Shown here: positions 33,295-41,267 of the stretch, in pieces
Numbering within the stretch: the stretch's first letter is position 1
Layout of the letters: each line of letters opens with the position of its first letter
Origin: Pseudomonas tolaasii NCPPB 2192
Lineage (GTDB): Bacteria; Pseudomonadota; Gammaproteobacteria; Pseudomonadales; Pseudomonadaceae
Assembly: GCF_002813445.1 (NCBI RefSeq)
Contig: NZ_PHHD01000001.1
Span: 1,054,001 to 1,118,000, forward strand
Reading direction: 5' to 3'
DNA length: 64,000 nucleotides
Program-made: the position numbers and the translations under genes
Notes under the pieces: generated by a model
What the model was told of the DNA's origin: nothing
Databases searched by the model: none
The model's input: only the letters and a program-made list of their open reading frames with translations

Positions 33295-34317
33295 TTATTG
33301 ACCGGCCGCTTTTTCTGACTTGCCGTCATAGCGCTTGCGCCACTCGGTCAGGATGCTGTCGCGGTTCTTCGACGCCCAGGCAAAGTCGTTCTTGATCAAC
33401 CGTTGCTCGTAGTCAGCCGGCAATTCGGTCTGCGGCTTGGCAATGCCCGGCTGGGCGAGGACGGCGAAGTTGTCCTTGTACAGCTCCATCGCAGCGGGGC
33501 TGGCGGAGAAGTCAGCGAGTTTTTTCGCCGCGTCGGCGTGGGCAGTGCCCTTGATCACGGCGGTGGCTTCGATGTCCCAGCCCAGGCCTTCTTTCGGCAG
33601 GATGATGTCCAGCGGCGCGCCCTGACGCTTCAACTGCACGGCCGGGTATTCGAAGGAAATACCAATCGGGAATTCACCCGACGCCGCCAGCTTGCACGGC
33701 TTGGAGCCGGAGTGAACGTACTGGCCGATGTTCTGGTGCAGGTCGTCCATGTACTGCCAGCCCTGCTTCTCGCCGAAGGTTTGCAGCCAGGCGCTCACAT
33801 CAAGGAAACCGGTGCCGGACGAGGCTGGGTTCGGCATTACGATCTTGCCCTTGTACTCAGGCTTGGTCAGGTCCTGCCAGCTCACCGGCTTGGTCAGGCC
33901 CTGCTTCTCGGCTTCGACGGTGTTAAAGCAAATGGTCGCGGCCCACACGTCCATGCCGACCCAGGCCGGTGGGTTGGCGGCGTCGCGGTAGTTCTTGCCG
34001 ATCTTGTCCAGGTCCTTCGGTGCGTAGTTGTCGAGCATGCCTTGCTGGTCGAGGATCGCCAGGCTAGAGGCGGCCAGGCCCCAGACCACGTCGGCTTGCG
34101 GGCGGTCTTTTTCGGCCAGCAGCTTGGCGGTGATGATGCCGGTGGAATCGCGCACCCACTTGATCTCAACGTCCGGGTTGGCCTTTTCGAAAGCCTGTTT
34201 GTAGGTTTTCAACTGCTCGGCTTCGAGGGCCGTGTACACGGTCAGCTCGGTCTTGGCGAAGGCATTCAGGCTGAATGCAGTGAGTACCGCAGCGACCAGC
34301 GCCTGGGGCTTGAACAT
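33295..34317 (-). CDS. 2-Aminoethylphosphonate ABC transporter substrate-binding protein
   Basis: This 340-residue periplasmic binding protein has a signal peptide (about 1-21, ending NAFA) and the fold of iron/thiosulfate-type binding proteins (TELTVYTALEAEQL at the mature N-terminus). It matches the binding proteins annotated for 2-aminoethylphosphonate uptake (PhnS2/AepX type). A strong AGGAGGTG precedes the ATG at 34317. The permease and ATPase genes lie immediately upstream. Substrate is inferred from family and neighbours. Confidence 0.83.
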   Translation of the reverse strand: MFKPQALVAAVLTAFSLNAFAKTELTVYTALEAEQLKTYKQAFEKANPDVEIKWVRDSTGIITAKLLAEKDRPQADVVWGLAASSLAILDQQGMLDNYAPKDLDKIGKNYRDAANPPAWVGMDVWAATICFNTVEAEKQGLTKPVSWQDLTKPEYKGKIVMPNPASSGTGFLDVSAWLQTFGEKQGWQYMDDLHQNIGQYVHSGSKPCKLAASGEFPIGISFEYPAVQLKRQGAPLDIILPKEGLGWDIEATAVIKGTAHADAAKKLADFSASPAAMELYKDNFAVLAQPGIAKPQTELPADYEQRLIKNDFAWASKNRDSILTEWRKRYDGKSEKAAGQ

Positions 34318-34339
34318 GAAACACCTCCTACAGGGACGA

Positions 34340-36046
34340 TTATTGGCCGGGCGCGGTCTGGCGCCAGGCTTGGGAGCGGCGCAACGCGCCACGTGAGGCC
34401 CACGCCAGCAGCAGCGAAACGCCGGCCGAGGTGAACAGAATCAGGGTGGACATGGCCGCCGCGCCGCCCACGTTTCCGGCGTCGTCCATGTTCAACACGG
34501 CGACGGCGGCGAGGATGGTGTCGGGGCTGTAGAGGAAGATCGCGGCGGACACGGTGGTCATCGCCGACACAAACAGGTAGCGCACGATGTCCAGCAACGC
34601 CGGCAGGCAGATCGGCACGGTCACGCGCAGGTAATGGCGGTACAGCGGCGCCTTGAGGGACAGCGCGGCGGCTTCGAATTCGGCGTCCAGTTGGCGCAAC
34701 GCGGTGGTGGCGGTCATCTGTGCGGTGGTCAGGTAATGCGCAATGGTGCACACCACCAACAAGGTCATGGTCCCGTAAAACACATGCAGCGGGTTGCCGT
34801 TGAGGTTGAAAAAGAACACGTAACCCAGGCCCAGCACCAGGCCGGGAACGGCCATCGGCACAAAGCTGAGCATGCGCAGCGCCAGGTTGAGGCCTTTCTG
34901 GCCGCTGGTTTTTTCCATCAGGTACGCGCCGGTGAAGATCAGCAAGCTGCCGACCAGCGCCGTGCACAGCGCCATGGTCAGGCTGTTGCGGTAGGCCAGC
35001 CAACCGCCGCCCGCGGTGTCTTCGAACTGATAGTGGCTCAAGGACAACGAGAGGTTGTACGGCCAGAATTTGACCAGCGACGAATACACCGCCATGCCGA
35101 ACACCAGCAGCAACGCGGCGCAGATCAGCAGCACGATCGCCAGGTAGAAACCGTCTCGCAGCCGCGACGGTGCGGGCTGGAACACTTGGGCACGGCCACT
35201 CATGGAGTCGCCATGACGACGACGCAGCCAGGCGTCCACCGCAAAGCTGAACAGTGCCGGTAGCAGCAACACCATGCCGATCAGCGCGCCGCGACCGAAC
35301 TGTTGCTGACCGACCACTGCCTTGTAGGCTTCCAGCGCCAGCACCTGATAATCGCCGCCGACGACCACGGGCACGCCGAAGTCGGTGATGGTCAGGGTGA
35401 ACACCAGGCAGAACGCCGCAAACACCGCCTGACGGGTGGCTGGCCAAGTGATGCTGCGAAACGCCCGCGCCGGGCTGGCGCCCATGCTCGAGGCCGCATC
35501 AAACAGACGCGCATCCGCCAGGGACAGCGCCGACAGCAAAATCATCAAGGCATGTGGGAAGGTGTAGATCACCTCACCCAGCACAATGCCCCAGAAGCCG
35601 TAGATATTGTCCGAGAGCAAGCCGCGCAACAGGCCCTGGTTGCCGAACAGGTAGACCAGCGCAATCCCCGGCAGCATCGACGGCGCCATCAAGGGCAGCA
35701 GCGAAAGACCACGCCAGATCGCTTTGCCGGGAATCAACGTGCGTTGCAAGGCGTAGGCAAACAGGTAGGCCAGCGGTACGACAATGGCCGCCACGCTGAG
35801 GGAAACTTTCAGGCTATTGCCCAGCAACCAGTGGAAGTTGGCGCTGGTCACCAATTCCCGCGCGGCGACCAGCCCACCGCCCTGCCCGGCTTCGCTGCTG
35901 AAGCCGCGCCAGAAGATCGCCAGCAGCGGCATCAACACGGCGACGCCCAGCAACAACAGCCACAGCAGTTTGCCGCCGACTACGAAAATACGGTCACCGG
36001 TTTCTGCACGGGACACCTGTCGTGGCTGCGTCATGACAGTGGCCAT
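34340..36046 (-). CDS. Aminophosphonate ABC transporter permease, double domain
   Basis: This 568-residue inner-membrane protein has about twelve helices in two repeats, each with a binding-protein-dependent transport domain (EAA-like loops near LFDAASSMGASPARAF and LDAEFEAAALSLKAP). One polypeptide therefore supplies both permease halves. It matches the PhnU2/AepW type. The start at 36046 lies one base after the ATPase stop; an internal ATG at 36034 (MTQPRQ) with GAG upstream is the alternative. Confidence 0.83.
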   Translation of the reverse strand: MATVMTQPRQVSRAETGDRIFVVGGKLLWLLLLGVAVLMPLLAIFWRGFSSEAGQGGGLVAARELVTSANFHWLLGNSLKVSLSVAAIVVPLAYLFAYALQRTLIPGKAIWRGLSLLPLMAPSMLPGIALVYLFGNQGLLRGLLSDNIYGFWGIVLGEVIYTFPHALMILLSALSLADARLFDAASSMGASPARAFRSITWPATRQAVFAAFCLVFTLTITDFGVPVVVGGDYQVLALEAYKAVVGQQQFGRGALIGMVLLLPALFSFAVDAWLRRRHGDSMSGRAQVFQPAPSRLRDGFYLAIVLLICAALLLVFGMAVYSSLVKFWPYNLSLSLSHYQFEDTAGGGWLAYRNSLTMALCTALVGSLLIFTGAYLMEKTSGQKGLNLALRMLSFVPMAVPGLVLGLGYVFFFNLNGNPLHVFYGTMTLLVVCTIAHYLTTAQMTATTALRQLDAEFEAAALSLKAPLYRHYLRVTVPICLPALLDIVRYLFVSAMTTVSAAIFLYSPDTILAAVAVLNMDDAGNVGGAAAMSTLILFTSAGVSLLLAWASRGALRRSQAWRQTAPGQ

Positions 36047-36047
36047 C

Positions 36048-37112
36048 TCAGGCAAACACCTGCAGGCTGCGCGGCGGCAAGGCCACCCAGATATTCTGGG
36101 CACCCAGGCGCGGCATGGCTTCCGGGGCCAGTTCAGCCAGCAGTGGATGGCCCGGCAGTTGTTCCAGCTCAAAGCTCATGCGGCAGCGGTTGCCGAGGAA
36201 GGTGATCTCGCGAACCTTGGCCGGGAACAGGTTCTCTTCATGCACCGGCGGGTTGACGCTGATCGCTTCCGGGCGACAGAAAAGACGGCCGGACTTGGCC
36301 ACGCCGGCGTCGTCGGCCAAGCGCATGTTCATCCCACCCACTTGAGCGTGGCTCGCACTGTTGCGGCTGAACGGCAGCCAGTTGCCCTGGCCAACAAACT
36401 CCGCCACAAACGGCGTGGCCGGGCGGTCGTAGATTTCCTGGGGCGTGGCGTACTGCTCGACCTTGCCGTTATTCATCACGGCGATGCGGTCGGCCATCAG
36501 CATGGCTTCGTCCTGGTTGTGGGTGACCATCAGCGTGGTGATGCCCAGGCGCCGCTGCAGTTGGCGCAGCTCGGTGCACAGATGCTCACGGACGCGAGCG
36601 TCGAGGGCCGACATCGGTTCGTCCAGCAGCAATAACGAAGGCGCCGGTGCCAACGCTCGGGCCAGGGCGACACGCTGTTGCTGACCGCCCGAGAGCTGGC
36701 CGGGGTATTTCTTTTCGCTGCCCACCAGACCCACCAGTTCCAGCATTTGCCCGACACGCTTGCGTACTTCGTCACGGCCGCTGCCGGTGAGGCCGTAGCC
36801 GATGTTCGCTTCGACAGTCAGATTCGGAAACAGCGCGTAGGACTGGAACAAAATGCCATAGTCCCGTGCCTGCGGCGGCAGAAATGAAACGTCGCGGTTA
36901 CCCAGGCGCAGTTCACCGCTGTCTTGGCGTTCAAGGCCTGCGATGCAGCGCAGCAAGGTGGTTTTGCCACAGCCGGACGGACCGAGCAGGCACACCAGCT
37001 CGCCGGCGGCGACGTCCAGAGACACATTGTCCAGCGCGGTGAAGGCGCCGAAGCGCTTCTGGATACCGCGCACCGTCATCGGCGCGCCGGGGTGGGTCAG
37101 GGCTGTGTTCAT
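36048..37112 (-). CDS. Aminophosphonate ABC transporter ATP-binding protein
   Basis: This 354-residue ATPase has Walker A GPSGCGKT at about 44-51, the signature LSGGQQQRV, Walker B LLLLDEP and a C-terminal TOBE-like domain. It matches the PhnT2/AepV group. GAGGTG six bases ahead of the ATG at 37112 fixes the start. It is the first gene of the importer-enzyme operon, which reads ATPase, permease, binding protein, FAD oxidoreductase, HD oxygenase. Confidence 0.85.
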   Translation of the reverse strand: MNTALTHPGAPMTVRGIQKRFGAFTALDNVSLDVAAGELVCLLGPSGCGKTTLLRCIAGLERQDSGELRLGNRDVSFLPPQARDYGILFQSYALFPNLTVEANIGYGLTGSGRDEVRKRVGQMLELVGLVGSEKKYPGQLSGGQQQRVALARALAPAPSLLLLDEPMSALDARVREHLCTELRQLQRRLGITTLMVTHNQDEAMLMADRIAVMNNGKVEQYATPQEIYDRPATPFVAEFVGQGNWLPFSRNSASHAQVGGMNMRLADDAGVAKSGRLFCRPEAISVNPPVHEENLFPAKVREITFLGNRCRMSFELEQLPGHPLLAELAPEAMPRLGAQNIWVALPPRSLQVFA

Positions 37113-37122
37113 GCTAGGCACC

Positions 37123-37137
37123 TCATCAAACTGATGA
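37123..37137. promoter_or_regulatory. Palindrome just upstream of the aminophosphonate operon
   Basis: TCATCA-aac-TGATGA has perfect six-base arms and overlaps the GAGGTG ribosome-binding site of the ATPase gene. It may be an operator or an mRNA hairpin that masks the site. No PhoB box (paired CTGTCAT) was seen nearby. Confidence 0.4.
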
Positions 37138-37252
37138 AGGCCATGCTAGGGGGCCAATGCGTCCCTGATGTGGCAGGAAGGCAAAAGCGAGTGATAGTGG
37201 TATTGGTGGATTTGTGTAGGACTTCGGCAGGTGATTGGTCGGGGCGGGCCTC

Positions 37253-37324
37253 ATCGCAGGCAAGCCAGCTCCCACACTTGAATGTGTTCACAAATCAGAA
37301 TGTGGGAGCTGGCTTGCCTGCGAT
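37253..37324. repeat. REP pair between LysR and importer genes
   Basis: Opposed REP halves of the common type are separated by about 25 bases, in the gap between the LysR gene and the ATPase gene. Confidence 0.88.
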
Positions 37325-37350
37325 GAGGCCCATTCCGACAGCACTGAATC

Positions 37351-38214
37351 TCAGATCGGCGACATTTCCTGCGCCAGCCCCAGAAACGCCGCCGGCAACC
37401 GCGCGCCTTTGCGCTCCTTGAGGCAGTACAGGTACTCCGGAATCTGCGGCGCATTCTCGATGGTCAGCACGCGCAATTGCGGGTCATGGGGCACTTCCTG
37501 GCGCGCAATGATGCTGATGCCGATGTTGCGCAACACCGCCTCGCGGATCGACTCGCGGCTGCCGATCTCCAGCAGCGGCCCATAACTCACACCGGCGCCC
37601 TGCAACATTTCTTCAGTCAGTCGTCGCGTGGTGGAGCCGGCCTCGCGCATCAACAACGTGTGCCCGGCCAACGCACTGAGCGGCACATGATCGAGCTTGG
37701 CCAGCGGGTGGTTGCGGTGCACCGCCAGCACCAGCGGGTCGGTGCCGAGCACGCGACGGATCAAACGCGGGTCTTCGAGTAATTGTGACGAGGCGGCAAC
37801 GTCGACGCGGTAATCGTCCAGCGCTTCGAGTACCTGCTGGGAGTTGCCGATTTCCACCGACACGTCCACCTGAGGCAAGCGTTCGCGAAAGGCTTTGACC
37901 AGGTCGAGGATGTAATACGGCGCTGTTGCGGCGATCCGCAATGCGCCCTGGACCTGGCCGGTGTTACGCAGGAAAAACTCGATGTCGGCTTCCTGCTGCA
38001 ACAGCGTCTTGACCATCGGCAGCAGCCGCGCGCCGTCGTCACTGACGGTGAGGCGGCGCCCGCCACGGTAGAACAGCTCAACGCCGTAGTGACTTTCCAG
38101 GTTGCGAATCTGGGTGGTGACCGTGGGCTGGCTCAGGCCGAGTTTTTTCGCCGCCTGGGTGATGCTGCCCAGGCGGGCGACCATGAAAAAAGCCTTCAGT
38201 TCGGCACTCAGCAC
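37351..38214 (-). CDS. LysR-family regulator, aminoethylphosphonate-associated type
   Basis: The 287-residue protein has an N-terminal winged helix-turn-helix (SITQAAKKLGLSQPTVTTQIRNLE) and a LysR effector-binding domain. It resembles the LysR subgroup linked to aminoethylphosphonate catabolism and lies directly upstream of the importer genes on the same strand, separated by about 240 bases. It starts 16 bases after the cadA stop, so some of its transcription may come from the metal-responsive cadA promoter. Confidence 0.82.
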   Translation of the reverse strand: MLSAELKAFFMVARLGSITQAAKKLGLSQPTVTTQIRNLESHYGVELFYRGGRRLTVSDDGARLLPMVKTLLQQEADIEFFLRNTGQVQGALRIAATAPYYILDLVKAFRERLPQVDVSVEIGNSQQVLEALDDYRVDVAASSQLLEDPRLIRRVLGTDPLVLAVHRNHPLAKLDHVPLSALAGHTLLMREAGSTTRRLTEEMLQGAGVSYGPLLEIGSRESIREAVLRNIGISIIARQEVPHDPQLRVLTIENAPQIPEYLYCLKERKGARLPAAFLGLAQEMSPI

Positions 38215-38230
38215 ACCACCCTCTCATCGT

Positions 38231-40495
38231 TTATTTGCGCAACAGGCGCAGGCCATTGAACACCACCAGCAGGCTCACGCCCATGTCGGCGAACACCGCC
38301 ATCCACATGGTCGCCATGCCCAGGAAGGTGACCGCGAGGAAGATCGCCTTGATCACCAGCGCCAGGGCGATGTTCTGCTTGAGGATACTCGACGTTTGCC
38401 GCGAGAGCCGAATGAAAGCCGGAATCTTGCGCAAATCATCGTCCATCAGCGCCACGTCGGCGGTCTCGATGGCGGTGTCGGTGCCCGCTGCGGCCATGGC
38501 AAAACCAATCTCGGCGCGGGCCAGGGCCGGGGCGTCGTTGATGCCATCGCCAACCATGCCCACGCGGTGGCCTTGGGCGTAGAGGGTTTCGATGGCTTGC
38601 AGTTTGTCGGTGGGCAACAGGTCGCCCTGGGCCTGATCGATGCCGACCTGAGCGCCAATCGCCTGAGCGGTGTGGGTGTTGTCGCCGGTGAGCATCAGGG
38701 TTTTGATGCCCAGTTCGTGCAGTTGCTGGATAGCTTCGCGGCTGCTGTCTTTGACGGTGTCGGCCACGGCGAACAGCGCCAGCGGGCCGGACTTGTCGAG
38801 CAGCAAGACCACGGACTTGCCTTGTTTTTCCAGGGCGAAGAGTTTTGCTTCCAGCGCGGGCGAGCACAGGCCGAGGTCTTCCACCAGGCGGTGGTTGCCC
38901 AAGTGGTAGGTTTCGCCGTTGATGTCGCCGCGCACGCCACGACCGGCCAGCGCCTGGAAGTTATCCACAACATGCGTCGGCAGGTTTTTATCCGCAGCCG
39001 CGTTGGCGATGGCCAGGGACACCGGGTGATCGGAACGCCCGGCCAAACTCGCCGCCAAGGCAGGTGCGCTGTCTTCGATATTCGGGAACAGCGCCAGGTA
39101 ATCGGTCTGCACCGGCTTGCCGTGGGTGATGGTGCCGGTTTTGTCGAGGGCCAGGTAGTCGAGCTTGTAACCGCCCTCCAGGTACACGCCGCCCTTGATC
39201 AGGATGCCTTTGCGCGCAGCGGCCGCCAGACCGCTGACGATGGTCACCGGGGTGGAAATCACCAGTGCACAGGGGCAAGCGACCACCAGCAGCACCAGCG
39301 CGCGGTAGATCCAGTCAAACCAGGCGCCTGCCATGAACAGTGGCGGAATCACCGCGACGCCGAGGGCAAACAGGAACACGGCTGGGGTGTAGACCTTCGA
39401 GAAACTGTCGACAAAACGCTGGGTCGGTGCCCGCGCGCCCTGGGCCTGTTCAACGGCGTGGATGATCCGCGCCAGTGTCGAGTTGTTGGCCGCTGCGGTC
39501 ACTTTATATTCCAGCGAACCCGCCTGGTTGATGGTGCCGGCGAAGACTTTATCGCCCACGGTCTTTTCGATCGGCAGGCTTTCACCGGTGATCGGCGCCT
39601 GGTCGATGGTGGATTGGCCGGCGGTGACTTCACCGTCGAGGCCGATACGCTCGCCGGGTTTTACCCGCACGATGGCGTCCAACTCGATGCTTTTGACTTC
39701 CTGCTCAGCCCACGAACCGTCGGCTTGCTGCACCGTGGCCTGTTCCGGGGTCATTTGCATCAAACCGCTGATGGCATTGCGCGCACGGTCCAGGGACTTG
39801 GCTTCGATCAGCTCGGCCACGGTAAACAGGAACATCACCATGGCTGCTTCCGGCCACTGGCCGATCAACACGGCGCCGGTCACGGCGATGCTCATCAGCG
39901 CATTGATGTTCAGGTTGAGGTTTTTCAGGGCAATCCAGCCCTTTTTGTAGGTGGTAAGGCCGCCGCTGAGGATCGACACCAGCGCCACCAGAGCAATTAC
40001 CCATGTCGGCGCGGCGTTGGTGAAGTGCAGCACTTCAGCACCCAATGCGCCCACGCCGGACACCGCCAGCGGCCACCAGTGTTTCTTGGCCGGTGGTTCA
40101 GCGGCGGGCGTGCCTTCTTCGATGGGGTCGGCTTGCATGCCGAGGGATTTGATCGCGTCGATGATCGGCGCGGTGCTCGGCAGGTCATGGGTGACGCCGA
40201 GGATGCGGTTGATCAGGTTGAATTCCAGCTGCTGCACGCCGGCGAGCTTGCCCAGTTTGTTCTGGATCAGCGTCTGCTCGGTGGGGCAGTCCATGGCTTC
40301 GATGCGGAAGGTGCTCAGGCGCGAACCGGCGGTGGGTGCCTCGCTCAGTTGCACCACCGCAGGGGCTGGCGTGCCGGAACAGCAGGAACCGCCGTGGCCG
40401 TGGTTATGCACAGGCGTGAGTTTCTTTGGGGCATGGTCGTGATCGTGGTCATGACCGTGCTCGTGTTTATGCGGGGTATGGAGGGAATCGCTCAT
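38231..40495 (-). CDS. cadA: Zn2+/Cd2+/Pb2+-exporting P-type ATPase
   Basis: CadA pumps divalent soft metals out across the inner membrane. The 754-residue protein has a His-rich N-terminal tail (HKHEHGHDHDHDH), a heavy-metal-associated domain with MDCPTE, the membrane motif CPCAL, the phosphorylation site DKTGT and the hinge GDGINDAPAL. The ATG at 40495 is preferred; the frame extends to 40603 through the cadR promoter region. It is divergent from cadR. Confidence 0.94.
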   Translation of the reverse strand: MSDSLHTPHKHEHGHDHDHDHAPKKLTPVHNHGHGGSCCSGTPAPAVVQLSEAPTAGSRLSTFRIEAMDCPTEQTLIQNKLGKLAGVQQLEFNLINRILGVTHDLPSTAPIIDAIKSLGMQADPIEEGTPAAEPPAKKHWWPLAVSGVGALGAEVLHFTNAAPTWVIALVALVSILSGGLTTYKKGWIALKNLNLNINALMSIAVTGAVLIGQWPEAAMVMFLFTVAELIEAKSLDRARNAISGLMQMTPEQATVQQADGSWAEQEVKSIELDAIVRVKPGERIGLDGEVTAGQSTIDQAPITGESLPIEKTVGDKVFAGTINQAGSLEYKVTAAANNSTLARIIHAVEQAQGARAPTQRFVDSFSKVYTPAVFLFALGVAVIPPLFMAGAWFDWIYRALVLLVVACPCALVISTPVTIVSGLAAAARKGILIKGGVYLEGGYKLDYLALDKTGTITHGKPVQTDYLALFPNIEDSAPALAASLAGRSDHPVSLAIANAAADKNLPTHVVDNFQALAGRGVRGDINGETYHLGNHRLVEDLGLCSPALEAKLFALEKQGKSVVLLLDKSGPLALFAVADTVKDSSREAIQQLHELGIKTLMLTGDNTHTAQAIGAQVGIDQAQGDLLPTDKLQAIETLYAQGHRVGMVGDGINDAPALARAEIGFAMAAAGTDTAIETADVALMDDDLRKIPAFIRLSRQTSSILKQNIALALVIKAIFLAVTFLGMATMWMAVFADMGVSLLVVFNGLRLLRK

Positions 40496-40526
40496 TCTGT
40501 CGCGTCCGTAAAGGTGCCTGTTGCCA

Positions 40527-40557
40527 AGTAAAGACCCTGTAGCCACTATAGGGTCAA
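40527..40557 (-). promoter_or_regulatory. cadA promoter with CadR operator
   Basis: On the minus strand TTGACC (40552-40557) and TTTACT (40527-40532) are 19 bases apart, the overlong spacing typical of MerR-type promoters. The spacer carries the dyad ACCCTGTAG-CCA-CTATAGGGT at 40534-40554, matching one mismatch between arms. CadR with metal would unwind it. Confidence 0.88.
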
Positions 40558-40580
40558 GCACCCATTTGGAGATTGCTGCG

Positions 40581-41021
40581 ATGAAGATCGGCGAATTGGC
40601 CAAACTGACCGACTGTCAGGTGGAAACCATCCGGTATTACGAGAAAGAAGGCCTTCTGCCACCGCCGGCCCGCACGGACGCCAACTACCGCGTGTACACC
40701 CAGGCGCACACCGAGCGGCTGATCTTTATCCGCAACTGCCGCAGCCTCGACATGACCCTCGAAGAAATCCGCAGCCTGCTGGGGCTGCGTGATAGCCCGC
40801 AGGACCAGTGTGAAAGCGTGAATGCGTTGATTGACGAGCATATCCACCACGTCAAGGCGCGCATCGACGGGCTGTTGGCCTTGCAGGAACAGTTGCTGGA
40901 TTTGCGCCAGCGTTGCGGCGGTGGGGATCAATGCGGGATTTTGCAGCGCCTGGAAGTCAGCGGCGGCGTGCAGGCCAGCGAGGCCGAGCACTCCCATGTG
41001 GGGCGCAGTCATGGGCACTAA
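40581..41021 (+). CDS. cadR: MerR-family Cd/Pb-responsive regulator
   Basis: CadR senses cadmium, zinc or lead and activates cadA. The 146-residue protein has a MerR helix-turn-helix (MKIGELAKLT, ETIRYYEKEGLLPPP), a long dimerisation helix and metal-ligand cysteines Cys77, Cys112 and Cys118. The C-terminus is His-rich (HSHVGRSHGH), as in P. putida CadR. The ATG at 40581 is the conserved start. It is divergent from cadA. Confidence 0.94.
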   Translation: MKIGELAKLTDCQVETIRYYEKEGLLPPPARTDANYRVYTQAHTERLIFIRNCRSLDMTLEEIRSLLGLRDSPQDQCESVNALIDEHIHHVKARIDGLLALQEQLLDLRQRCGGGDQCGILQRLEVSGGVQASEAEHSHVGRSHGH

Positions 41022-41049
41022 GCCAGATGGATGGCGCCTGACAGGCCGC

Positions 41050-41262
41050 CATCGCAGGCAAGCCAGCTCCCACAGGAGACTTGCTGTGTTTGATCGTTCC
41101 CACGCTCTGCGTGGGAATGCCGCCCTGGACGCTCCGCGTCCCGAAGTCGGCGGGTAATTAAGGTCCTGCGCTAGGTGACGCAGAGCGTCACAGGATGCAT
41201 TCCCACGCAGAGCGTGGGAACGATCGGCACCCATCGCCATCGCCGGCAAGCCAGCTCCTACA
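41050..41262. repeat. Composite repeat: long palindrome flanked by direct REP halves
   Basis: The GATCGTTCCCACGC-type palindrome (41092-41225) is flanked on both sides by REP halves in the same orientation, ATCGCAGGCAAGCCAGCTCC at the left and a variant ending GCCAGCTCCTACA at the right. It fills the gap between cadR and the aldehyde dehydrogenase gene. Confidence 0.82.
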
Positions 41263-41267
41263 TTGAT

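Noticed and set aside
34266..35447. Alternative minus-strand frame within the permease region
   Set aside because: Arg/Pro-rich out-of-frame product; the overlapping frame gives a well-formed double-domain permease.
37113..37350. PhoB box before the aminophosphonate importer
   Set aside because: No pair of CTGTCAT-like half-sites with proper spacing is present.
38102..40531. Open frame of about 800 codons on the plus strand opposite cadA
   Set aside because: It is antisense to a clear P-type ATPase, has low-complexity His/Gln-rich composition and no family motifs; high GC codon use leaves such frames open.
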